From a virus: a stretch of 64,000 nucleotides of DNA. Made by a program: the position numbers and the translations under genes. Below are positions 24,735 to 32,195 of this stretch, piece after piece; within the stretch, counting starts at the first letter, position 1; each line of letters begins with the position of its first letter. Below the pieces are notes generated by a model that had not been told where the DNA came from, ran no database searches, and saw only the letters and a program-made list of their open reading frames with translations. The stretch spans positions 1 through 64,000 of IMG/VR virus record IMGVR_UViG_3300044729_002678. The stretch is one strand, 5' to 3'.

Positions 24735-25529
24735 TTACCAAAAAGTGGCCCCAGTTGGTTCATATGCGGTTTCGTGTCGTTCTATTTGGGGTATAAACTC
24801 CTCAGCATTCTTTGGATAATCCCTTATTTGATGCTTTAATTTTGAGTGTAACTCTCTTTTTTCTTTTTTGTTTCCCAAAATTTGAACATACCTATGTTTA
24901 TCGGGTTCTTTCCTCCTCCAAAACTCCGTATAACCCTCCTTACCAATCTCCCTCTTTAAATGGTCTAAGTTATTACTACCCCACTTACTAAACACCGTTC
25001 TACTATGTATCCATGTATATGGGTCTTTTGTTAGGGATATTCCGTAGTTGGGCATTAAAGCAATTTCCGATGATACACCTTGGTAAATCCAATTTGTCGC
25101 CTGATATATCTTACCCAAATGCTCTTGCCCACTATCTGCGTATGATATTAGTAGTTTTATTTCCGTATCATTTTCCTTAAACCATTTAAAAGTCTGTCCC
25201 AATGCATAACTTTCAATATTTGAACCATACCCATCATGCACAAACAATCGGGTCAATTCTAATGCATTATCTTTTGATAATCCCTCACAAATTGAAGTTG
25301 CTGCTTTTGCTCCAACAGGAAATCCGTAAATAGCACAACCAATCAGTTTTTCATTATTACCAAAAACATCCCGTTCATCGCCCATATAAAATATACCAAA
25401 AGCGTATCTGCACATTGTCCACGCGTGGGTGTAATGGTAGGTTACTATCATATCCTTTGCTATTGATTTTGCAATAGGTGCCACTCTAACCCTGGTTACA
25501 TCGCAATATTCTTTACCTTCAATTTTCAT
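24735..25529 (-). CDS. Mom-like DNA-modification acyltransferase, paralogue 1
   Basis: A 264-residue protein resembling phage Mu Mom, a GNAT-fold enzyme that converts adenine in DNA to a carbamoylmethyl form. Landmarks: YHYTHAW (about residues 31-37), FGIFYMGD, LIGCAIYGFPVG (~62-73), LELTRLFVHDGYGSNIESYA (~89-108), LLISYADSGQEHLGKIYQAT (~125-144) and NWIYQG. The ELTRL and SYAD..H.G..YQA.NW segments are the family core. Compared with Mom (~231) it has a longer C-terminal end with RRKEPDKHRY. It is the last gene of the operon from promoter 27500, overlaps its paralogue by 11 bp and is followed at once by module B. Adenine modification in phage DNA to escape restriction is the likely role. Confidence 0.72.
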   Translation of the reverse strand: MKIEGKEYCDVTRVRVAPIAKSIAKDMIVTYHYTHAWTMCRYAFGIFYMGDERDVFGNNEKLIGCAIYGFPVGAKAATSICEGLSKDNALELTRLFVHDGYGSNIESYALGQTFKWFKENDTEIKLLISYADSGQEHLGKIYQATNWIYQGVSSEIALMPNYGISLTKDPYTWIHSRTVFSKWGSNNLDHLKREIGKEGYTEFWRRKEPDKHRYVQILGNKKEKRELHSKLKHQIRDYPKNAEEFIPQIERHETAYEPTGATFW

Positions 25530-26274
25530 TTGGTTCTAATTTGTGTATTTCTTCCAATATAACCTCCCCCACTTTTGGATATGGTTGTAGGGGATGTTTT
25601 ATACTATTCAGTATCTTTTTTCTATTCTTTTTATCCAATATATAAAAATACCTGTGCTTTTTAGGTTCTCTTCGTATCCAAAATGGTTTTGTTATTACTT
25701 TTTGTATTTGTTTTGGGTCATTTGTTCCAAATCGGACAAAAGATGTTCTACTATGAAACCAATCACCATCCTCATCCCACCTAAAACTCCAACTATCAGT
25801 CCACCTTAAATTATTACCTTGATACAACCAATTGGTAGATTGATACACTGTACCTAAATGCCCTTCTTTCGGGTCTGAATACGATATTAAAGCACGAATA
25901 TGTGGTGCGTTTTTTCTCAACCAATCAAATGTTTGTGATACAAACCAACTTTCAATATTACACCCATACCCATCTTCAATCCACAAGCGGGTTAATTCCA
26001 ACACCTCCGTTCTTTGCAAAAGCTCGGATATGGAAGTGCCGGAATTTCTACCCACTGGGTCACCATAACAGGCAACACCCACCAACTTTTCATTAACCCC
26101 ACCGAAAAATTGATGTTCCCCCTCATCTAAATAAAATAATCCAATTGAATAACTAACTTTAGTCCACAAATGACTATAATGGTTTTTTATAATCATCTCC
26201 TTTGCTACGGACTTACTAATCGCCCTTACACAAAATTTGGATGTGTCTGAATAATTTTTACCTTCAATTTTCAT
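25519..26274 (-). CDS. Mom-like DNA-modification acyltransferase, paralogue 2
   Basis: A 251-residue paralogue of the next gene; the two share the opening MKIEGK and nearly all core motifs. Here: NHYSHLW (~31-37), LVGVACYGDPVG (~64), LELTRLWIEDGYGCNIESWF (~92-111), ALISYSDPKEGHLGTVYQST (~128-147), NWLYQG and RREPKKHRYFYIL near the C-terminus. The two copies have diverged widely at the DNA level, so the duplication is not recent. They may modify different sequences or act as a pair. The 4-bp overlap with the gene upstream and 11-bp overlap downstream show tight coupling. Confidence 0.72.
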   Translation of the reverse strand: MKIEGKNYSDTSKFCVRAISKSVAKEMIIKNHYSHLWTKVSYSIGLFYLDEGEHQFFGGVNEKLVGVACYGDPVGRNSGTSISELLQRTEVLELTRLWIEDGYGCNIESWFVSQTFDWLRKNAPHIRALISYSDPKEGHLGTVYQSTNWLYQGNNLRWTDSWSFRWDEDGDWFHSRTSFVRFGTNDPKQIQKVITKPFWIRREPKKHRYFYILDKKNRKKILNSIKHPLQPYPKVGEVILEEIHKLEPNEN

Positions 26275-26849
26275 TTTCTAAGAGATTTATAAAAAATAAT
26301 TTTACGATTTTCACCAGTTGGTTTTACAAACTTTTGAGATAATTCATCTGAATTGTGCCATTTCATTGAAGATGATTTATGGTCAGGTAATCCTGCTGTC
26401 ATACCAACAACCTCCCAATTATCAGCTCTATAAACTGCTCCATTATTACCACCTGCTACAAATGTAATTATATGATTTAATTCATCACCATATTTTTCTT
26501 TCCAAGCCAATGGGGCAATCTTTCTTAATTCTTTTAGTATTTTAGTTCCAGCGTTTTTTATAGATTTAACCATACAAAATCTCCAATTGTTACATACACT
26601 ATTGAAAATATCTTTGTATTCGGATTTACTCAAACCCATTCTATTTAATAAATCTTTTGGTGGTGGATAAACAGACGAACCAATACCTATCATACCAATT
26701 GGTTGAGCTGGAAAACTATCATCCTCATAAATTAACCAATCAATTCTTCTACCAACCGATGCGTTTGATGGGACATATGAATGGTATTTTTCAATTATAT
26801 TTTTTACAATATCCTTTTGAGATTGTGTTTTTACTTCCACCAAAAGCAT
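26271..26849 (-). CDS. Third acyltransferase-like protein (Mom/DUF4338-type fold)
   Basis: A 192-residue protein with the same order of segments as the two Mom-like paralogues but only distant sequence likeness. YHSYVPSNASVGRRIDWLIY (about residues 22-41) is followed by PIGMIGIGSSVYPPPKDLL (~50-68), NWRFCMVKSIKNAGTKILKE (~88-107), KYGDELNHIITFVAGGNNGA (~118-137) and VYRADNWEVVGMTAGLP (~138-154). The YRADNW...G segment parallels YQATNW/YQSTNW in Mom. DUF4338-type proteins share this shape too. A role in DNA-base modification or in counteracting defence is inferred from context. The start has a 5-bp gap to the HTH gene. Confidence 0.55.
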   Translation of the reverse strand: MLLVEVKTQSQKDIVKNIIEKYHSYVPSNASVGRRIDWLIYEDDSFPAQPIGMIGIGSSVYPPPKDLLNRMGLSKSEYKDIFNSVCNNWRFCMVKSIKNAGTKILKELRKIAPLAWKEKYGDELNHIITFVAGGNNGAVYRADNWEVVGMTAGLPDHKSSSMKWHNSDELSQKFVKPTGENRKIIFYKSLRK

Positions 26850-26854
26850 GATTC

Positions 26855-27055
26855 CTATTTAGCATCATCATAAGGCCAAGTCAGTATATGTTTCCAAGTA
26901 TAACCCCTCACAATTTTACGAATGTTAGCAGTAGAAACACCATTGTTCCTTGCAAGGACTTTGATGTTTCTATGCCCAACACTCCACAACTCACGAATGG
27001 TTTTAACCTGCTCTTCTGTAAGTTTGTGTTTGGGGTGATTTTCGCCTCGTAACAT
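26855..27055 (-). CDS. Stand-alone helix-turn-helix protein, HNH-endonuclease-tail type
   Basis: A 66-residue protein from the ATG at 27053-27055, one base after the stop of the MazG-like gene (TAA-T-ATG). The frame is open 23 residues further upstream, but those codons overlap the MazG-like gene. GENHPKHKLTEEQVKTIREL (residues 4-23), ARNNGVSTANIRKIVRGYTW (~35-54) is the DNA-binding domain commonly attached to phage HNH homing endonucleases. No HNH catalytic motif is present. It is either a remnant of a homing endonuclease or a small regulator. Its place directly before the acyltransferase genes hints at a link, but this is weak. Confidence 0.65.
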   Translation of the reverse strand: MLRGENHPKHKLTEEQVKTIRELWSVGHRNIKVLARNNGVSTANIRKIVRGYTWKHILTWPYDDAK

Positions 27056-27056
27056 A

Positions 27057-27494
27057 TTAAACTTCCGCATCCCCAAAAGGAATTTCCCGTTGTACCCTTT
27101 CCGCTTCCCAATAAGAATGGACAATCTTACCTATATCAGGCTTTTTGTAATTTGGCCCTTTTAAGATTTTACCATCCTCTCTATAAATTGGATTTCCATT
27201 CTCATCCAACTTTGACATATTGGAGCGATGAACTTCATCAAATACATCTTCGATAATATCCGCCATTCCATGTGCAAGAATTGTTCCTAATAAGATATAA
27301 AGTTGGTCTGCAAGTGCATCAGCAATACCCACTGGGTCATCCCCGTCATTTGCTTCTTTATACTCATTTAATTCCTCCAACCCAAGTTTGTATCTTAAAT
27401 TACAAATCTCATCTGTCTGAGCAGTTGGTGATGTTTGATATTTCTGACGATATACATCATGAAATTGTTTTACTTGTTCTATTTGCTTTCTCAT
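27057..27494 (-). CDS. MazG/PRA-PH-like nucleotide pyrophosphohydrolase
   Basis: A 145-residue all-helical protein. LGLEELNEYKEAND (about residues 33-46) contains the E-E-x-x-E metal site, and VGIADALADQLYILLGTILA (~55-74) contains the D-x-x-x-D that completes it. The FDEVHRSNMSKLDENGNPIY segment (~88-107) is typical of phage PRA-PH-like members. The reaction is expected to be NTP or dNTP to NMP plus diphosphate, possibly to remove modified or unwanted nucleotides. It is the first gene of the operon that holds the HTH and Mom-like genes. Its promoter 27500-27531 begins inside the thioredoxin stop region, and the start ATG lies 5 bases after the -7 box. Confidence 0.8.
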   Translation of the reverse strand: MRKQIEQVKQFHDVYRQKYQTSPTAQTDEICNLRYKLGLEELNEYKEANDGDDPVGIADALADQLYILLGTILAHGMADIIEDVFDEVHRSNMSKLDENGNPIYREDGKILKGPNYKKPDIGKIVHSYWEAERVQREIPFGDAEV

Positions 27495-27499
27495 AACTT

Positions 27500-27531
27500 A
27501 CAATATACGAAATAATTTTTAAAGTGTCAAG
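27500..27531 (-). promoter_or_regulatory. Bacteroidota-type promoter for the MazG/Mom operon
   Basis: CTTG (27528-27531; TTGAC overall), 20 bases, TATATTGT (27500-27507) on the minus strand. The ATG at 27494 lies only 5 bases past the box, so the transcript would be leaderless or nearly so. Confidence 0.72.
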
Positions 27532-27755
27532 TATTCTCCTGCGGGTTTTACCCCAATAATTCTTCTTATCTCTACACCATCTTTTAAAGCAAGAACAGTT
27601 GGGACACTTTTTATACCCCATTGAGATGCTAATTGTGGGTTTTCATCAATATCAATCTTTTTTACAGGTATCGTTTTTGATACCTCTAACATTGTTGGTG
27701 CTAACACCCTACATGGTGCACACCATTTTGCGCTGAAATATAAATATTCTAACAT
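27519..27755 (-). CDS. Thioredoxin
   Basis: A 78-residue thioredoxin from the ATG at 27753-27755, which is preceded by AAAGGAGAT at good spacing; the six upstream residues of the frame begin at a TTG and are probably untranslated. YFSAKWCAPCRVLAP (about residues 5-19) carries the WCxPC redox site, the canonical WCGPC with Ala for Gly. DIDENPQLASQWGIKSVPTV (~32-51) contains the cis-Pro after SV. It is shorter than E. coli Trx (109) because the first strand is missing. It likely reduces the NrdA C-terminal CxxC, whose gene lies two genes upstream. Confidence 0.92.
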   Translation of the reverse strand: MLEYLYFSAKWCAPCRVLAPTMLEVSKTIPVKKIDIDENPQLASQWGIKSVPTVLALKDGVEIRRIIGVKPAGEYLTL

Positions 27756-27756
27756 T

Positions 27757-27930
27757 TTAATCTCCTTTTTCAAGCATTATCCATAATATAAAATATATTA
27801 AACCAAATCCACCGAAAATCGCAATGATTCTCCATATGATTGGGTCTATTCCTGTATGATTCCCCAAACCATGGCACACACCACCGATGTATCCACTTTT
27901 TGGAAATCTATATAATTTGTTTGTTTTCAT
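27757..27930 (-). CDS. Mini PspC-domain membrane protein
   Basis: A 57-residue ORF from ATG 27928-27930 to TAA 27757-27759. The sequence LYRFPKSGYIGGVCHGLGNH followed by GIDPIIWRII (residues 6-35) matches the PspC domain pattern LxRxxxxxxIxGVxGGLAxxxGIDPxxxR. After it, a hydrophobic stretch AIFGGFGLIYFILWIML (37-53) is a single membrane helix. In the Psp system PspC senses membrane stress. Here it may affect the host envelope; this is inference. Its last bases contain the GGAG used by the thioredoxin gene, whose ATG begins one base after the stop. Confidence 0.78.
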   Translation of the reverse strand: MKTNKLYRFPKSGYIGGVCHGLGNHTGIDPIIWRIIAIFGGFGLIYFILWIMLEKGD

Positions 27931-27940
27931 AATTTATTTT

Positions 27941-29734
27941 TTAACCGTCGCACGAAATACAATCTGGGTCTGTTGCCCTTGCTGCAATATCTCCTCGTAA
28001 AACACTTTCTGTCCTCATATAATAAAGCGTTTTTATTCCTTCTTTCCAAGCCTCAAAGTGAACTTGGTTTATCCATTTTGGTGTTGCTTGTGATGGAAAT
28101 GCCAAATTTAAAGAAACTGACTGGTCAATGTATTGTTGTCTAATACCTGCCTGCTTTATCAATTCCAATTGGTTAATTTCCTTAAATGTTTTATAAACAT
28201 CTTTTACCCAATCAACTTGTTTATTTTGAATAGTATCTTCGGGCATTTCCTGTATGTGCATAAGTTTACCACCCAAAAATCCCCACTTTTCTAATTCATC
28301 AATACCCTGCACCGAACCACCATCTTCCAATATCTTATCCCAAGTTTCTTTATTGTTTATACCAATTTTACGCAAAACTTTTTCTAATTCAGGATTTTTA
28401 CGAATAAATGTTCCCTTTGCAGTTTGCTCCGTAAATACATTCGCTGCCCAAGGTTCAATACCTGCTGAAATATTACCACTCAACTTTGAATTTGATACCG
28501 TTGGTGCAATTGCCCTTAAATGGGTGTTTCTCATTTCAGTTCCAACACACCAAAGTGGTTCACCATATTCGTTTGCTAAATCCCTACTTGCCCTTTCACT
28601 CTCTATCTTTATTTGCGAAAATATCTTTCTTGTCTCAAATTGAGCAGGTAATCCCTCAAAAGAAATACCCCTTTGTTGTAAATAAGTATGCCATCCCAAT
28701 ACACCCAATCCCAATGCTCTACCTTTTTCAGCAGAACGAACTGAATTTTCAAAACCTCTCATATTTTTTGCTTTTTGAATAAACTCTTCCAATACCCCAT
28801 CCAAAAACCAAGTAGCAGTGTATATCAAATCAGTATCTTTCCACTCATCGTATTTAGCAAGATTTAGGGATGAAAGACAACACACAAAAGAGTGAGATTC
28901 ATCCGTATGAAGTGCAATTTCACTACAAATATTCGTCATAAACACTTTTAACCCATTCTTTTTATATGCGTCTGGGTTTTGTTTATTTACATTCCCCTTA
29001 TACATTATATAAGGTTCTCCTGTTGCTTTTCTTTTTTGTAATAATTTAGACCATTTTCTTCTTGCTTCCTCATTCCCATCTTCTAATTTACGCATAAACT
29101 TATCACCAACAATTACACATTGGTGTAGGTTTAACGATTGGCGATTTACATCACCCTTTGGTTCTCTAATTTCCAACCAATCTTCAAAGTCTTTATGTTC
29201 AATGTTCAAATTGACGGATGCTGCCCCCCTACGAACTGCTCCCTGATTTGTTGCAAGGATTGTAGAATCAAATATTTTACAAAAAGGAACTACCCCATCA
29301 GATGTCCCATTTTGGCTTATTTTAGACCCAGCAGGCCTAATCATATTTACACCAATACCGACACCACCACCATGCTTCGCTAAAAGCATCATTTCAAGAT
29401 TTTTTTGACCAATCTCTTGGATTGAATCACCAACATCTATACCAAAACAGGAAATAGGTAATCCCCTATCTGTCCCTGTATTTGATAAGACGGGTGTTGC
29501 AAGGTTTAGCCAACCCCTCCAAATATAATCAAAAAACTTTGATGCAAGTTGTGGTTTATTTAACCTCCGTGCAACGGCTGTACACACTCGCCAATAAGCA
29601 TCTTTGGGTTTTTCTCCTGGTAAAACATATCCCTTTGATATTGTTTTAAGATATACTTCGGTATGTCCCCACGATGGATAATCAACCTCTTTTTGCCATC
29701 CTAATTCTTCTGCTATTTTATCTGCTACATTCAT
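27941..29734 (-). CDS. nrdA: Class I ribonucleotide reductase large subunit (NrdA)
   Basis: A 597-residue NrdA from the ATG at 29734; the frame extends 15 residues further into nrdB. The key residues are present: PVLSNTGTDRGLPISCFG (first redox Cys, ~81-98), NICSEIAL (the N-x-C-x-E catalytic set, ~267), FVCCLSSLNL (second redox Cys, ~283), and the C-terminal CISCDG pair that relays electrons. The N-terminal ATP-cone activity domain is absent, since the catalytic part starts about residue 30. So dATP inhibition of overall activity by that domain is not expected. It reduces ribonucleotides for phage DNA synthesis with NrdB, supplied by thioredoxin. The start overlaps the nrdB end only if the longer start is used. 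Confidence 0.95.
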   Translation of the reverse strand: MNVADKIAEELGWQKEVDYPSWGHTEVYLKTISKGYVLPGEKPKDAYWRVCTAVARRLNKPQLASKFFDYIWRGWLNLATPVLSNTGTDRGLPISCFGIDVGDSIQEIGQKNLEMMLLAKHGGGVGIGVNMIRPAGSKISQNGTSDGVVPFCKIFDSTILATNQGAVRRGAASVNLNIEHKDFEDWLEIREPKGDVNRQSLNLHQCVIVGDKFMRKLEDGNEEARRKWSKLLQKRKATGEPYIMYKGNVNKQNPDAYKKNGLKVFMTNICSEIALHTDESHSFVCCLSSLNLAKYDEWKDTDLIYTATWFLDGVLEEFIQKAKNMRGFENSVRSAEKGRALGLGVLGWHTYLQQRGISFEGLPAQFETRKIFSQIKIESERASRDLANEYGEPLWCVGTEMRNTHLRAIAPTVSNSKLSGNISAGIEPWAANVFTEQTAKGTFIRKNPELEKVLRKIGINNKETWDKILEDGGSVQGIDELEKWGFLGGKLMHIQEMPEDTIQNKQVDWVKDVYKTFKEINQLELIKQAGIRQQYIDQSVSLNLAFPSQATPKWINQVHFEAWKEGIKTLYYMRTESVLRGDIAARATDPDCISCDG

Positions 29735-29747
29735 ATTGTTTCTATAA

Positions 29748-30758
29748 TTAAAATATATCACCCCAATCTTCACCTTCACCAGCCTTACTATAATCGGTAG
29801 GCCTCATCGCAAAAAAGTCGGTATGTGTATGACCCCCGGTAAGATGATAAAACCACTCCAACTTTGATGAACTTTCTTTATCAACTTCAAAATAAAAGTC
29901 CCCTCCGGGCATTGGGTTGTATCCAAGTTCTGCTAGCTTTTCGTTGGCCCTTTGTTTTATAAACTCTTTCAAATCTACTGCATTTAGATTTTCCAAATTA
30001 CCCATCTCAAACATTTTATCAATGAACTTTAATTCCATCTCTACCATTAATTTGGCAGCGGTTTGGATTTCATCCCTAACACTTTCTAACAAAGTTGGGT
30101 ATTCTTCGCACATATGTCTAAAAAGTGTACAACCCATTTTAGAATGAAGAGATTCATCCCTTACACTCCATTTCATTTGTTGTCCAATCCCTTTTAGAAG
30201 ATTTCTCATTTGGAATGAATAAAGAACTGCGAATGATGAATATAAAGAAACACCTTCTGCAAAGGCTGAAAAGATTGCAAGGCTTCTACCCACCTCTTCT
30301 CTTGCTTTTGGGTTTTCTTTTAATTGTTCGGGTGTCCAGTCCGCAGATACCTTTGTTAAATATTCAAACTTTTCTTTGATTTCCGGCTCATGCATAAAAG
30401 CCTCAAAATCTTCCAACCCAAGTGTTTCATTCAAATAAGAATATGCGGTTGCGTGAATAGTTTCCTGCGAACCAAAACATATTGCCATTTGTTTAATTTC
30501 ATGTTTTGGAAACCATTTTGTAACCATCCCAGTCCAATAATCAGAAACAGCGCATTCGGTTTGAGCAAAACCTAAAAGAATATTTCCTACAAGATTTTTT
30601 TCATGCGGTTTTAAATTTTCTTTCCAATCTTTTACATCTCCCTGCATTGGTATTTCAGTATGTAACCAAAATGCCTGCATTTGTGGCATCCACCCATCAT
30701 TAAAATAAGCCGGATATTCAAATGGCTTATAAGGTATTCGTTCATCAAACAATCCCAT
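29748..30758 (-). CDS. nrdB: Class I ribonucleotide reductase small subunit (NrdB)
   Basis: A 336-residue ferritin-like di-iron protein. Metal ligands sit in FAQTECAVSDYW (about residues 64-75), FGSQETIHATAYSYL (~95-109; the E..H pair, with a Tyr three residues on at the radical position), AEGVSLYSSFAVLY (~168) and RDESLHSKMGC (~201; the last E..H pair). It generates the radical used by NrdA. The ATG is preceded by AGGGAGATATT, a strong Shine-Dalgarno, and a TATTTATA element lies at 30788-30795. It lies 40 bp after the helicase gene and heads the nrd operon (nrdB, nrdA, pspC-like, trx). Confidence 0.95.
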   Translation of the reverse strand: MGLFDERIPYKPFEYPAYFNDGWMPQMQAFWLHTEIPMQGDVKDWKENLKPHEKNLVGNILLGFAQTECAVSDYWTGMVTKWFPKHEIKQMAICFGSQETIHATAYSYLNETLGLEDFEAFMHEPEIKEKFEYLTKVSADWTPEQLKENPKAREEVGRSLAIFSAFAEGVSLYSSFAVLYSFQMRNLLKGIGQQMKWSVRDESLHSKMGCTLFRHMCEEYPTLLESVRDEIQTAAKLMVEMELKFIDKMFEMGNLENLNAVDLKEFIKQRANEKLAELGYNPMPGGDFYFEVDKESSSKLEWFYHLTGGHTHTDFFAMRPTDYSKAGEGEDWGDIF

Positions 30759-30787
30759 AATATCTCCCTAAAATTTTTGTGTGTAAA

Positions 30788-30795
30788 TATAAATA
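30788..30795 (-). promoter_or_regulatory. Candidate late-type element TATTTATA before nrdB
   Basis: Minus-strand TATTTATA (TATAAATA on the plus strand), about 30 bases before the nrdB ATG and followed by the GGGAG ribosome site. The same octamer precedes several structural genes. Promoter activity is inferred from recurrence. Confidence 0.35.
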
Positions 30796-30799
30796 CAAA

Positions 30800-32158
30800 T
30801 TAAAACCCAATATCACCCTTCATATCTTTGTATTTTTGCAATAAATTTTTTCGTACCAAAGTTCCACCCTCTTTCATATCTTTTTGCGTATTTTGACCAT
30901 CTATTGAATTATCATTGTAGATTTCAATTTGCCCATTTGAGAAATTTGCACGAGATGGAAATGTTATACCATCAGGCCCAAATCGGTTTTTAATAACATG
31001 CCACCTACCAGTTCCTGCTAACTTATCATCAATTTTCCTACTCAACGAAACTACAAAATCTGCAGTCATTAATTTAGAAAACGAACCTGCAATTGATGTT
31101 CCCGTAATTATATCTTGATCTGCACCCGACCTGTTAATCTGCGATGCAGTATATAATGGAACACCATACTCACCTGCCATACCCCTTAAATCTATTACCA
31201 ACTCTTCCAAAACCTCATATCTTTTTTCTTTTACAGAACCCCGCAACAAATCAGCATAGTCAACCACAATAATATCAGGTTTTTTACCCTGCAATACCAG
31301 TCTATCAATATGGGCTTTCAAAGCGTTTATTCCCGCAGTTCCAGATGGAAAATCCTTAATTACCAAATCACCTTTCAATGAAGAAATGGTTTTTTCAACC
31401 TCTTCTCTATTGTATTTTAAATTAGGTATAGGTATTCCCGTAAAAACTGCATCAAACCTTTGACCTATCATCGCTTCTGAAAGTTCTAATGTGTAATAAA
31501 CTACCGTCTTTCCCATCTTAACGGCTGCTGCAGCAACATTTACCAATGACCAGGATTTACCAATGCCAGGCGGTGCAGCAAATATTACCAACTCACCAAC
31601 ACCAAAACCACCCTGCGTAATTTCATCTATTACATCCCAACCAGTTGGAACAGGGTTTCTTGCTAAATCTTCATATCTCTCATTTATCATCAATTTGTAT
31701 TCATGCCCAATATCAGTTGGTTGCCCAGCCTTCATAGCAGAATCAATTGTTGATTTTATCTTATCATACTTACCCTGCTCTAAAAGCGGGATTGAATCTA
31801 AAATAGCCTGTTTAAGGGATTGATTGACACAAAAGTTTAAACTCTCTTCTTTTACATAATCTAAGTCATCGGATTCTAACCCCTGCCAAGCACCCTTTAA
31901 TGTATCTATAACCGAACTCTTTAGAATATCTCTCTCAATGCCGTTTATCTTCGTTTTAAGAACATCTAATGTTGGTTTGGATTCGTAGGTATCTATGTAA
32001 TCTAAAATGGTTTTACACAACCACTCAGAGGCTTCTGAGTCAAAGTAGGTGGGTTTTAATATATCAAATATCTGCCTGCTAAATAGCATATCTGATAATA
32101 GAGCAGATAATATTTTTGTTTGAAATCCGGTTCCGAATTTTGTTCCAAATTTTTCCAT
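30800..32158 (-). CDS. Replicative DNA helicase, DnaB/gp41-type
   Basis: A 452-residue RecA-fold hexameric helicase. The N-terminal ~150 residues are helical, as in DnaB. LVIFAAPPGIGKSWSLVNVA (about residues 195-214) is Walker A, VVYYTLELSEAMIGQRF (~228) is H1a with the catalytic Glu, and PDIIVVDYADLLRG (~292) is Walker B. LYTASQINRSGAD (~335) is H3, and TADFVVSLSRK with RFGPDG follow as H4. It moves 5'-3' on the lagging strand. The ATG lies 6 bases after the TATATTAG box of promoter 32165-32195, which suggests a leaderless start. No primase gene is visible in the window, so a separate one is expected outside or is supplied by the host. Confidence 0.93.
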   Translation of the reverse strand: MEKFGTKFGTGFQTKILSALLSDMLFSRQIFDILKPTYFDSEASEWLCKTILDYIDTYESKPTLDVLKTKINGIERDILKSSVIDTLKGAWQGLESDDLDYVKEESLNFCVNQSLKQAILDSIPLLEQGKYDKIKSTIDSAMKAGQPTDIGHEYKLMINERYEDLARNPVPTGWDVIDEITQGGFGVGELVIFAAPPGIGKSWSLVNVAAAAVKMGKTVVYYTLELSEAMIGQRFDAVFTGIPIPNLKYNREEVEKTISSLKGDLVIKDFPSGTAGINALKAHIDRLVLQGKKPDIIVVDYADLLRGSVKEKRYEVLEELVIDLRGMAGEYGVPLYTASQINRSGADQDIITGTSIAGSFSKLMTADFVVSLSRKIDDKLAGTGRWHVIKNRFGPDGITFPSRANFSNGQIEIYNDNSIDGQNTQKDMKEGGTLVRKNLLQKYKDMKGDIGF

Positions 32159-32164
32159 ATGATA

Positions 32165-32195
32165 CTAATATACAACTTTATTTGGTTTTTTCAAA
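32165..32195 (-). promoter_or_regulatory. Bacteroidota-type promoter for the helicase gene
   Basis: TTTG (32192-32195), 19 bases, TATATTAG (32165-32172) on the minus strand. The helicase ATG at 32158 is 6 bases beyond, giving little or no 5' leader. The -33 box lies within the end of the 5' nuclease gene. Confidence 0.72.
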
